Shown in pieces: positions 54,333-62,530 of a DNA stretch of 64,000 nucleotides. Origin of the DNA: Flavobacterium agri (GTDB taxonomy: Bacteria > Bacteroidota > Bacteroidia > Flavobacteriales > Flavobacteriaceae); assembly GCF_013401995.1 (NCBI RefSeq), contig NZ_JACBJI010000002.1, forward strand, positions 124,001 to 188,000, given 5' to 3'. Both the position numbers and the translations under genes were made by a program. Below the pieces are notes generated by a model. It had not been told where the DNA came from, made no database searches, and worked only from the letters and a program-made list of their open reading frames with translations. Each line of letters begins with the position of its first letter. Position 1 is the first letter of the stretch.

Positions 54333-56672
54333 TTACGGTCTCAATTCGGTAAAGCTTTTGTCCTGCGCAAACGCTTTTGTCGTTTTTTCGACGGTGATTT
54401 CCGAAGGCAAATCGAAACCCGCGCTTTGTTTTATATCGCTCGAAGAAGCACCGATCGAAACCGTGTATATTCCTTTTTCGGCTACCCAAGCACTTTTGTT
54501 TTCAACGAACGACGCCAAATCCTTTTCGCGCAAGGTTACGGTCAACGTCTCGCTTTCTCCGGGTTTGAGCAATTTCGTTTTGGTAAATGCCTTGAGTTCC
54601 ATTTTGGGTTTGTCGATGGTTTTCGAAGGAGCCGAAACGTACAATTGCACGACTTCTTTCCCGGCGATTTTGCCCGTGTTTTTCACCGTAACCGAAACTT
54701 TCACGTTGTCTTTGAACGTTTTCGAACCGATTTTGAGATTGGAATATTCAAAAGACGTATACGATTTCCCGAACCCGAATTCATACGACGGCTTCACGCC
54801 AAACGTCTGGTAATAACGGTATCCGACATAAATGCCTTCTTCGTACGTGACGTCTTGCGGATCGTTCTCGGGCGTTCCCGGAAAATTCTTCGCAGACGAA
54901 ACATCCGTATAAGCAACTGGCCACGTCATCGTCAATTTTCCCGACGGGTTGACTTTTCCCGACAACACGTCCGCGACCGAATTCCCGCCTTCCTGACCCG
55001 GTTGCCAAGCGAGCAAAATGGCATCGACGCGGTCTTTCCAGCTCGCTGATTCTATAACGCCTCCGACGTTCAAGATCACGACAACTTTTTTGCTGCGTTT
55101 GTGGAAAGCCGACGAAACCGAGTTGATCAAATGTTGTTCGTCATCGGCCAAATCGAAGTCTTCAGAAACGATGCGGTCGCCGTTTTCCCCGGAATTGCGT
55201 CCGATCGTAATGATCGCGAAATCGCTGTCGATAGCCGCTTTTTCGATGGCATCGCGCTCAAGCTGTAGTTCAGGGAAACGTTTTGCAAGAGCGAGGATGC
55301 CTTCTTTTTTGCGTCTTTCGTCGTCTTTCGATTTGAGGTCGGCGGTATACGGAACATAAAGTTTTTCGAGGTCGGAATTGATTTTGAAACCCGCGTTTTT
55401 AAGTCCGTCGAGCAAAGAAATCGTGTAGGCTTCGTTCACGTCGCCGCTTCCGGTTCCGCCCGAAATGAAGTTGTACGACGTGGTGCCGAAAAGCGCAAGC
55501 TGTTTTGTTTTGTCGCTATACGGAAGCGCGCCGTCGTTCTTGAGCAACACCATGCCTTCGGTCGCGGCCTCACGCGTGAGTTGGGCATTTTGCTTGAGGT
55601 TGGGTTTGTTGGAAGGCTTGTATTTTTTGAAGTGAGGCGATTCGAGAATCAGTTCGAGCACACGTTTGACGTTCTTATCCAACGTTTCGCGCGATAGTTT
55701 TCCGTCTTTTAGAGCAACTAGAATGGCTTTGCGTTGGGCGTTCATTCCGGGCATGATCAAATCGTTTCCAGCCGAAAGTTGCGCCACGACGTCGCTTGAA
55801 AAGTTGTTGTCCTTCAAGTCTTTCCAGCCGCCATAACCCGCGAACCAATCGGACATTACAAGGCCTTTGAAATCCCACTCGTCACGTAAAATATCGGTGA
55901 GCAGGTCTTTTCGTGCCGACGTATATTGGCCGTCCACTTTGTTATAAGACGACATGATCGTCCACGGTTGGGATTCTTTTACCGCAATTTCGAAGCCGCG
56001 CAGATAGATTTCACGCATCGCACGTTCCGAAACATGAGCGTTGACCGACATGCGGTTGTTCTCCTGATTGTTCGCCGCAAAGTGTTTTACCGAAGTCCCG
56101 ACACCTTGCGATTCCACACCGTTGACCATGGCAGCGGCGATTTTTCCGCTCACGATCGGATCTTCGGAATAATATTCGAAATTACGTCCGCACAAAGGAT
56201 TGCGGTGGATGTTCAACGCGGGCGCGAGCAACACATCTACTCCATATTCCTTGACTTCGTTGCCCATCGCTTTTCCGACATTTTCCACCAAAGACAAATT
56301 CCATGTCGAAGCCAAAGCTGTGCCCACCGGAAATGCCGTCGCATAATAGGTGTTTGGATCGTCTTTTCGCGTCGGGGAAATGCGTAATCCGGCCGGTCCG
56401 TCTGCGAGAACGATGCTCGGGATGCCAAGTCGGGTTACGGGAAACGTATTGCCGGCCGCTCCGGGAACGCGTCCGTCGACGTCGCCAACAGCTTCTATTT
56501 TTTCGCCGAAGCCTTTGATTCCGGTTCCCATCACGAGCCCGACTTTTTCCTCATCGGTAAGCGCGTCGATGACTTTATCGATTGGATCTTTTCCCAACTG
56601 TGGCAACGGCGCTTGGGCATTGGACGGAATGGCGAACAGTAGCGCGACTGTAGCGGCGTAAACTATTTTCAT
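54333..56672 (-). CDS. bglX: Glycoside hydrolase family 3 beta-glucosidase-type enzyme
   Basis: 779 residues with a signal peptide. The GH3 N-domain contains the nucleophile Asp275 in GLVMSDWFAG, with KHFAANNQE at 196-204 and RNFEYYSEDP. The second alpha/beta domain and a C-terminal fibronectin III-like domain follow. It should release terminal sugars from beta-linked oligosaccharides in the periplasm. ATG 56672 begins at a good signal peptide; the longer frame overlaps the acyltransferase. Third gene of the esterase operon. Sugar specificity (glucose or xylose) is uncertain. Confidence 0.92.
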   Translation of the reverse strand: MKIVYAATVALLFAIPSNAQAPLPQLGKDPIDKVIDALTDEEKVGLVMGTGIKGFGEKIEAVGDVDGRVPGAAGNTFPVTRLGIPSIVLADGPAGLRISPTRKDDPNTYYATAFPVGTALASTWNLSLVENVGKAMGNEVKEYGVDVLLAPALNIHRNPLCGRNFEYYSEDPIVSGKIAAAMVNGVESQGVGTSVKHFAANNQENNRMSVNAHVSERAMREIYLRGFEIAVKESQPWTIMSSYNKVDGQYTSARKDLLTDILRDEWDFKGLVMSDWFAGYGGWKDLKDNNFSSDVVAQLSAGNDLIMPGMNAQRKAILVALKDGKLSRETLDKNVKRVLELILESPHFKKYKPSNKPNLKQNAQLTREAATEGMVLLKNDGALPYSDKTKQLALFGTTSYNFISGGTGSGDVNEAYTISLLDGLKNAGFKINSDLEKLYVPYTADLKSKDDERRKKEGILALAKRFPELQLERDAIEKAAIDSDFAIITIGRNSGENGDRIVSEDFDLADDEQHLINSVSSAFHKRSKKVVVILNVGGVIESASWKDRVDAILLAWQPGQEGGNSVADVLSGKVNPSGKLTMTWPVAYTDVSSAKNFPGTPENDPQDVTYEEGIYVGYRYYQTFGVKPSYEFGFGKSYTSFEYSNLKIGSKTFKDNVKVSVTVKNTGKIAGKEVVQLYVSAPSKTIDKPKMELKAFTKTKLLKPGESETLTVTLREKDLASFVENKSAWVAEKGIYTVSIGASSSDIKQSAGFDLPSEITVEKTTKAFAQDKSFTELRP

Positions 56673-56682
56673 GTCAGAAAAG

Positions 56683-57792
56683 TTATCGTTGGAATTTTTG
56701 TTGGAACCATTTTCGCACCGGAATATCATAGAACCTCAAGCAAACGTAAGCCAATACGACAGCCGAAACGAAGGTCAGGCATAAGTACGGCAAGGCTTGC
56801 GATAAAGTCGGTTTTGTCCTGGATACCCAGGCGGTGTACACATAAATCAGCGGATAATGCGTGATGTAAATCGGGTAGGAGATCTCGCCCAGAAATTTGC
56901 AGGTTTTCTTTGAAGCGTTCGAAACCAAGCTGCCACTCGCGCCAATGTAAACGATCAACGGAAACACCAATAAAATAGCGATGGCTTCGTAAACACCGTT
57001 GAGCCACAGGGTTTCTGTTCCGCCGACTCTCGGGAATGCGAGAACGATCACCACTAGCAAACTGCTCCAAAAAAATGCGTTCGGGATTTTAGCCAATTTC
57101 GAAATCCGGAACAACAACAATCCACCAAAAAACGGGAACATCACACGCGAAAAACCGATGCGCATCTGTTCGCCTGTCAAAGCCCAGCCACCCACAATAT
57201 CGCCACCGGGGCTCGTGATGACATAGTGGGCAAGGGCCGTGCCAGACAAGACGACCAAAACCGTCAGTGCGGTCTTGGAGAATTTGCGGATACCCAATGC
57301 ATACAAAATGTTCGCAATATATTCATAGAACAACGACCAACCCGGGCCGTTGAGCGGATGCATTTCGGTCCAGCCGCGAATGTCCATCGAAAGCGGCAAT
57401 GGCAAGAGCGTACAGCCGATCAGCATGACCAAAATCATTTTCCAGATCGGCGTTTCGGCTATGTTGGGCCAAATCGGGGCTTGCTGGAAATAGAACAGCG
57501 CACCTCCGATGAGCATTCCGACGATAACCATCGGCTGTAATCGGATCAGACGCCTTTTGAAGAAATCACCCACGCTCATCTTGTGCCAACGATCGTCGTA
57601 TGCATAACCGATCACGAATCCCGAAAGCAGGAAAAAGAAATCGACGGCGAGATAACCGTGGTTCACGATTTGGTCCTGATGGCTTGTCGCATGGGTTTCA
57701 AAAAGGTGGAAAATCACGACCATGATGGCCGCGACACCTCTCAATCCGTCGAGGATCGGGAAATGCGGTTTGGTTTTTAGGGTTTCGGACAT
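56683..57792 (-). CDS. Acyltransferase family 3 (membrane O-acyltransferase)
   Basis: 369 residues with about ten membrane helices. The N-terminus (FPILDGLRGVAAIMVVIFHLFE) carries the conserved Arg and His of acyltransferase-3 proteins, and later helices carry ISYPIYITHYPLI. Members move acetyl or other acyl groups onto sugars or lipids at the inner membrane. Flanked by an esterase and a GH3 enzyme on one strand, 10 nt before the GH3 start. The acceptor could be the same carbohydrate that the esterase treats, but this is inference. Confidence 0.9.
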   Translation of the reverse strand: MSETLKTKPHFPILDGLRGVAAIMVVIFHLFETHATSHQDQIVNHGYLAVDFFFLLSGFVIGYAYDDRWHKMSVGDFFKRRLIRLQPMVIVGMLIGGALFYFQQAPIWPNIAETPIWKMILVMLIGCTLLPLPLSMDIRGWTEMHPLNGPGWSLFYEYIANILYALGIRKFSKTALTVLVVLSGTALAHYVITSPGGDIVGGWALTGEQMRIGFSRVMFPFFGGLLLFRISKLAKIPNAFFWSSLLVVIVLAFPRVGGTETLWLNGVYEAIAILLVFPLIVYIGASGSLVSNASKKTCKFLGEISYPIYITHYPLIYVYTAWVSRTKPTLSQALPYLCLTFVSAVVLAYVCLRFYDIPVRKWFQQKFQR

Positions 57793-57862
57793 AGTTTCTG
57801 TTGCCGCGAATTACACGAATGTCACTAATGATTTGTTCTAATCCGAGTAATGGTGGCTGTTT

Positions 57863-59029
57863 TTAGTTGAATAGTTTAGGGGCGAATTCGGTCAAATAAT
57901 CGCGCCAGTTCGACCACGTATGGCCGCCTTCCGATTCTTTGTACGTGTATTTGAAACCGATCGAATCGAGCCTTTCACGGAATTCCATATCTTGCTTATA
58001 CAGGAAATCGGTCTTTCCGATGGCAATCCAATACAATTTATAGCCTTTGTCTTTCTGGGTTTTGAGCTTTTGATCGAAGCTCGCATACACGTCGGCTTTC
58101 GAATCTTTGGGTTGCAGCATGGCAGACGAGAACACGCCCACATAATCGAACGTATCGGGATTGTTGGCCGAAATTACAAGTGAGTGCATGCCACCCATCG
58201 ACAAACCCGCAATCGCACGGTTCGCCTTGTCTTTCTTGACGCGGTAATTCGATTCGATGAATTTTACGACATCGGGATACGCTCTTTCGGTATTTCCGGA
58301 GAACATGTCGGGCTGAAGGAAAACCGGTTTGTCCATTTTGGACGATGATTCGCCCGGAGCTGCGGTTTGGCTCGCGTTTCCGTTGGTCATCACGACAAGC
58401 ATCGGCTTTGCTTTTTTCTGGGCGATGAGGTTGTCCATGATTTGGGCCGTGCGTCCGAGCGCGATCCAGGCTTCCTCGTCACCGCCGGCTCCGTGAAGCA
58501 GATAAAGCGTAGGATAAGATTCTTTCGAGGTTTCATATCCGGGTGGCGTATAAATCGTGACGCGTCGGTTGAGTTTCAAAGTCGGCGAATCGTACCAACG
58601 TCGAACGACCGATCCGTGAGGCACATCTTTCGTTTTGTAATCGTCGGCTTTTCCGTTTCCGATGATGAAAATATTGACGATCGTGGCTACATCGCGGATC
58701 AGGTACGCATTGTTCGGATCGTGTACCTTCACACCGTCGACCACAAACCAATAGCTGTACAATTCTGAAGCGAGTTTAGACGTTGTGAACGACCAGATGC
58801 CGTCTGCGCCTTTGACCAAATCGGCCGAACCGGTAGCGAATCCGTTAGGCGGCAAAAAATCGCCCTGAACCGAAACTTTTTTGGCTTCTTTGGCGTCGAG
58901 GCGGAACGTGACGGAATTATCGGCGTTGATTTCGGGCGAAATAATTTCCTTCTGTTGGCCGAAACTCACGTTTTCCTGTGCGTAGATCGTCCATCCGAAA
59001 AGCAAAAAGAGGAGAATACAATTTTTCAT
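57863..59029 (-). CDS. Secreted CE1-like esterase with N-terminal E-set (CBM48-like) domain
   Basis: 388 residues. Signal peptide to about 17; an E-set/CBM48-like domain at about 38-125 (VSVQGDF, GIWSFTT, YSYWFVVDGV); then an esterase-D type alpha/beta hydrolase. Ser277 in GLSMGG, Asp341 in IGKTDF and His370 in EGGHTW form the predicted triad. This layout is that of feruloyl/acetyl xylan esterases and enterochelin-type esterases. First gene of an operon with an O-acyltransferase and a GH3 enzyme, supporting a plant-polysaccharide or glycoside-ester role. A palindrome lies 14 nt upstream. Confidence 0.88.
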   Translation of the reverse strand: MKNCILLFLLFGWTIYAQENVSFGQQKEIISPEINADNSVTFRLDAKEAKKVSVQGDFLPPNGFATGSADLVKGADGIWSFTTSKLASELYSYWFVVDGVKVHDPNNAYLIRDVATIVNIFIIGNGKADDYKTKDVPHGSVVRRWYDSPTLKLNRRVTIYTPPGYETSKESYPTLYLLHGAGGDEEAWIALGRTAQIMDNLIAQKKAKPMLVVMTNGNASQTAAPGESSSKMDKPVFLQPDMFSGNTERAYPDVVKFIESNYRVKKDKANRAIAGLSMGGMHSLVISANNPDTFDYVGVFSSAMLQPKDSKADVYASFDQKLKTQKDKGYKLYWIAIGKTDFLYKQDMEFRERLDSIGFKYTYKESEGGHTWSNWRDYLTEFAPKLFN

Positions 59030-59043
59030 AAGATGAAATTTTC

Positions 59044-59064
59044 ATTGCTTCATTGTGAAACAAT
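59044..59064. promoter_or_regulatory. Candidate operator: near-perfect 21-nt palindrome upstream of the esterase
   Basis: ATTG-c-TTCA-ttg-TGAA-a-CAAT. The half-sites are exact complements except at one position pair. It lies 14 nt upstream of the esterase start in the 123-nt divergent region with the Nudix-type regulator. A second palindrome, CAACATGTTG, is at 59089-59098. Confidence 0.5.
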
Positions 59065-59152
59065 ATTAAGTTTTAATTTTGATATTTGCAACATGTTGGT
59101 AAAAAGGTACTCAAATAGAGCTTGACACCATCAAACTTGTTTACTTTGCGAT

Positions 59153-59899
59153 ATGGAATTGCGAAAAACCCTGATAGAACGTTCCGAAAACATGTGGCGT
59201 GATTTTTTGCCTCACGTTTCGATCGATTGCGTGATTTTCGGTTTCGACAACAACGCGCTCAAGGTTTTGCTGCTTCGGTTGAAAGATCAGCAGCAATGGG
59301 CACTTCCGGGCGGATATGTGAGAAAGGACGAAAATGTAGACGACGCGGCCTATCGCATGCTCAAGGAGCGCACCGCTGTAGATAATTTGTACTTGCAGCA
59401 ATTCCGTACGTTCGGGCAAACCCAACGATCCGAAGGTTTTTTTGCCGATTATCCAGACGATTTGTGGCACAAGCAACGTTTCATCTCGATCGGCTATTAC
59501 GCTTTGGTGAATTATGCCGAAGTCACGCCCGTAAAGGATTCCGTGTCGGCTGAATGCGAATGGAAAGACATAGGTGATTTGCCCGATCTCATGATGGATC
59601 ATCGTTTCATATTCAACAAAGCGCTCGTGACTTTGCGCAAGCAGTTGAATTACAAGCCGATAGGCTATAATTTGCTTCCCGAAAAATTCACGATGCCCGA
59701 ATTGCAGAAACTGTACGAAATCATTCTGGACAAAAAACTCAACCGTGGTAATTTCTACCGAAAGATATTGCGCTATGACATTCTCGAGAAGCTCAACGAA
59801 TCGCGAAAGGGCGGTGCGCACAAAGCACCCGATCTGTATCGTTTCGACGCGGAAAAGTATCGCGATGCGTTAAAGAACGGCTTGCAATCGGAATGGTAG
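59153..59899 (+). CDS. NrtR/AraR-like transcriptional regulator with degenerate Nudix domain
   Basis: 248 residues. The N-terminal Nudix fold (about 20-150) has LPGGYVRKDENVDDAAYRML at 51-70, but the Nudix box REUXEEXGU reads RMLKERTAV, so the catalytic Glu residues are missing and hydrolysis is unlikely. The C-terminal part (about 165-245) is a winged helix. In Bacteroidota such proteins act as sugar-responsive regulators. It is divergent from the esterase operon, which it probably controls. TACTTTG near its start is one base short of the -7 consensus. Confidence 0.88.
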   Translation: MELRKTLIERSENMWRDFLPHVSIDCVIFGFDNNALKVLLLRLKDQQQWALPGGYVRKDENVDDAAYRMLKERTAVDNLYLQQFRTFGQTQRSEGFFADYPDDLWHKQRFISIGYYALVNYAEVTPVKDSVSAECEWKDIGDLPDLMMDHRFIFNKALVTLRKQLNYKPIGYNLLPEKFTMPELQKLYEIILDKKLNRGNFYRKILRYDILEKLNESRKGGAHKAPDLYRFDAEKYRDALKNGLQSEW

Positions 59900-59910
59900 G
59901 AAAGAAATAA

Positions 59911-59940
59911 AAAAGGCGGAGCAATTAAGTTCCGCCTTTT
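59911..59940. terminator. Bidirectional rho-independent terminator
   Basis: AAAAGGCGGA/TCCGCCTTTT, 10-bp perfect stem, loop GCAATTAAGT, with A and T tracts on either side. Between the regulator and the CoA-transferase gene. Confidence 0.92.
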
Positions 59941-59945
59941 ATTTT

Positions 59946-60602
59946 TTAACCAATGACCATTTCGGGAATTTCTCCTTCGACGATCAGGTCGGCTTCTGTA
60001 GCTTTTACGATTTCATCGACCGAAACACCGGGAGCGCGCTCTAAAAGTTTGAAACCTCTAGGCGTGATTTCCATGACGGCGAGTTCGGTTACGACTTTTT
60101 TGACGCATCCGACTCCTGTCAAAGGCAACGTGCAACGCTTTAGGATTTTCGATTCCCCGGCTTTGTTCACGTGCATCATGGCGACGATGATGTTTTCGGC
60201 CGAAGCCACCAAATCCATCGCGCCACCCATTCCTTTCACCATTTTTCCGGGAATTTTCCAGTTGGCGATGTCGCCGTTCTCGGAAACTTCCATCGCGCCA
60301 AGAATCGTCAGATCTACGTGTTGGCTGCGGATCATCCCAAAACTGAAAGACGAATCGAAGAAACTCGCTCCAGGCAATGTCGTGATCGTTTGCTTTCCGG
60401 CGTTGATGACATCGGCGTCTTCTTCTCCTTCGAACGGGAACGGACCCATGCCGAGCACACCGTTTTCCGATTGGAATTCAACAGAAATATCCTCACGCAC
60501 GTAATTGGCGACCAATGTCGGGATGCCGATTCCGAGGTTGACGTAATATCCGTCTTTTACTTCTTGCGCGATGCGTTTTGCGATGTCTTCTTTGCCGAGC
60601 AT
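59946..60602 (-). CDS. scoB: 3-oxoacid CoA-transferase subunit B
   Basis: 218 residues. Start KEDIAKRIAQEVKDGYYVNLGIGIPTL, with the catalytic glutamate region VEFQSENGVLGMGP. The family (ScoB/AtoA) transfers CoA between succinyl-CoA and acetoacetate or related acids. Its partner subunit A lies on the same strand but is separated by a lipoprotein gene of 921 nt, which is unusual for a pair that normally abuts. Confidence 0.94.
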   Translation of the reverse strand: MLGKEDIAKRIAQEVKDGYYVNLGIGIPTLVANYVREDISVEFQSENGVLGMGPFPFEGEEDADVINAGKQTITTLPGASFFDSSFSFGMIRSQHVDLTILGAMEVSENGDIANWKIPGKMVKGMGGAMDLVASAENIIVAMMHVNKAGESKILKRCTLPLTGVGCVKKVVTELAVMEITPRGFKLLERAPGVSVDEIVKATEADLIVEGEIPEMVIG

Positions 60603-60628
60603 AGTATCGTTAATGAGGTGTTGTCTAA

Positions 60629-61549
60629 TTAGTGTGTAACCATAATCGTGCTCCAGGCCGTGCGGCTTCCATCGTCACAAATACCGCGGATCCAGAACTT
60701 ATAGGTTGTGTTTACGTTCAAACCGGTATAGGTTGGCGTGAATCCGGAGCTGATCGTGCTCAACTGGGCATTGGTCGGAGCGGCTGTACCTGTCATCAGA
60801 GCGTATTCGAACTGATCTTCTCCATTGCCGTTATAGCTGAAATTGGCGCCCCACAAACTACCGTTGGTGTATTCGATGGTATACGAGACGTTGCTCGGCT
60901 GCAGGCACATGTTTTGGTTGGTTTGCGAAAAATACGTGTACGGACCTTCCCAAGAACTCCAGCTGCTTCCGCCGCAATTCGCACGAACGTAGAAGTCGTA
61001 AGACGTTTGGGCCGCCATCGGGATTCCGTCGTAAAACGTATTGTTGGTCGTGAAGACGGTTCCGTTTCCGGTAAATCCGGATTCGCCGTATTTGATTTGG
61101 TATTGTGAGACATTTTCTCCCCAATTCCTGTTGTCCCACGAAAGCTCAAGCGTATAGTTGATGTTGTCCGGTCGTCTGCAGTAATCGTTTATGGAAACGG
61201 TTACACCTGGCGTCCATTTGCTTTTGCTTCCATCAGGACATACGGCACGTGCGTAAATGGTAATTGTACTGCCATTCGAAAAATCGGTGAACTCCTCTAG
61301 GTCGAGATCGCCCGTCGTTGCTTGTGTGGTGGTCGTGTATCCGCCGCCTGGATATGCCTGGTCAGAAGGACCGAAGCTGATTTCGTAAAAACCTGCATCG
61401 CCTTCCGCGACGATGTTGAAATGCAATTTGTCAAGTTGGGACGTTACGCTGAACGAATCGATTTTAGAGCAGCTTGAGCCTTCATCTCCGCCCGAACAAC
61501 CTTGCAATAAGGCTACTGCCACAAAAAGTAATGTAAAAATCTTTCTCAT
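60629..61549 (-). CDS. Surface lipoprotein with three fibronectin III-like repeats
   Basis: 306 residues. Lipobox LLQGC (Cys18) followed by SGGDEGSS, which resembles the acidic surface-export signal of Bacteroidota lipoproteins. Three repeats of about 95 residues share the end pattern [Y/W]-x-R-[A/G]-x-C: YARAVCPDG, YVRANCGGS and WIRGICDDG. Each repeat carries an additional N-terminal cysteine, so disulfides are likely. Such domains usually bind partners or glycans. It interrupts the scoA-scoB pair. Function unknown. Confidence 0.85.
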   Translation of the reverse strand: MRKIFTLLFVAVALLQGCSGGDEGSSCSKIDSFSVTSQLDKLHFNIVAEGDAGFYEISFGPSDQAYPGGGYTTTTQATTGDLDLEEFTDFSNGSTITIYARAVCPDGSKSKWTPGVTVSINDYCRRPDNINYTLELSWDNRNWGENVSQYQIKYGESGFTGNGTVFTTNNTFYDGIPMAAQTSYDFYVRANCGGSSWSSWEGPYTYFSQTNQNMCLQPSNVSYTIEYTNGSLWGANFSYNGNGEDQFEYALMTGTAAPTNAQLSTISSGFTPTYTGLNVNTTYKFWIRGICDDGSRTAWSTIMVTH

Positions 61550-61614
61550 TTAAAATAGGGATAGTTAAATAATTATGTAAATGGTTTCTGCCCAAAGGCG
61601 GCCAAATATATAAT

Positions 61615-62316
61615 TTATTTTCTAACGCGCACGGTTCTTTGCTCAATGCGTTTTTCGAACGTTTCTCCTTTGAAAATCCGTTGGATCATAATGCCCGGAA
61701 TATGGATTTGGTTCGGATCGAGACTGCCTACCGGGAGCAGTTCCTCAACTTCGGCAATCGTGATTTTTCCGGCTCCGGCCATAGGCGCGTTGAAGTTTCT
61801 CGCCGTTCCTTTAAAAATCAGGTTTCCGGCTTCGTCGCCTTTCCATGCTTTCACGATCGAGAATTCGGCTTTGAACGCTTCTTCGAGAATGTGCATCTTT
61901 CCGTTGAATTCGCGCGCTTCTTTTCCTTCGGCCACTTCGGTTCCGTAACCGGCCGGGGTGTAGAAAGCGGGAATTCCGCATTGGGCCGCGCGACATTTTT
62001 CGGCAAGTGTGCCTTGAGGCGTAAGTTCGACTTCGAGTTCGCCCGATAGCATCTGACGCTCGAATTCGGCGTTTTCACCTACATAAGACGAGATCATTTT
62101 TTTGATCTGCTTTTTTTGTAGCAAAAGACCGAGTCCGAAATCGTCCACACCGGCATTGTTCGAAATACAGGTAAGGTCTTTCGTGCCTTTGCGCACGAGT
62201 TCGGCTATAGAGTTTTCAGGGATTCCGCACAAACCGAAACCACCTAGCATGATGGTCATGCCGTCTTGGATTCCGTCTAATGCTTCGTGTACCGAATTGA
62301 CTTTCTTATTGATCAT
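61615..62316 (-). CDS. scoA: 3-oxoacid CoA-transferase subunit A
   Basis: 233 residues. Start [34 protein letters not shown], spread over residues 1-34, is typical of ScoA/AtoD, with later GGFGLCG, the CoA-binding loop and [16 protein letters not shown]. With ScoB it forms the active heteromer. ATG 62316 is chosen over the longer frame to 62388, which runs through the promoter box. A 65-nt gap separates it from the FN3 lipoprotein. Confidence 0.94.
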   Translation of the reverse strand: MINKKVNSVHEALDGIQDGMTIMLGGFGLCGIPENSIAELVRKGTKDLTCISNNAGVDDFGLGLLLQKKQIKKMISSYVGENAEFERQMLSGELEVELTPQGTLAEKCRAAQCGIPAFYTPAGYGTEVAEGKEAREFNGKMHILEEAFKAEFSIVKAWKGDEAGNLIFKGTARNFNAPMAGAGKITIAEVEELLPVGSLDPNQIHIPGIMIQRIFKGETFEKRIEQRTVRVRK

Positions 62317-62343
62317 GAGTTGATGGATTTGAAAAAATCTTTG

Positions 62344-62351
62344 CAAAAATA
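62344..62351 (-). promoter_or_regulatory. Candidate -7 box (TATTTTTG, minus strand) for scoA
   Basis: CAAAAATA on the plus strand, 27 nt before the scoA start. Confidence 0.45.
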
Positions 62352-62470
62352 CGCTTCTCAAACGATTTCGCAATCGCGCCCTTAGCAATTCGAAGCAATA
62401 AAAGTTAAAGTTTGGATTTTAAGATTTGAGGCAGAAAATCTGTAATCGACGTTTGGCGGGAGTTCATAAA

Positions 62471-62509
62471 TTTAAACCTAACAGGTTTTCAAAACCTGTT
62501 AGGTTTAAA
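62471..62509. terminator. Perfect palindromic hairpin downstream of the PBP gene (family copy D)
   Basis: TTTAAACCTAACAGGTTTT and its exact complement (19 nt each) around one C, the longest of the four copies. On the minus strand it lies 21 nt after the penicillin-binding protein stop and probably ends that transcript. Confidence 0.8.
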
Positions 62510-62530
62510 CAACTCAAAAAAGCGATTTTT

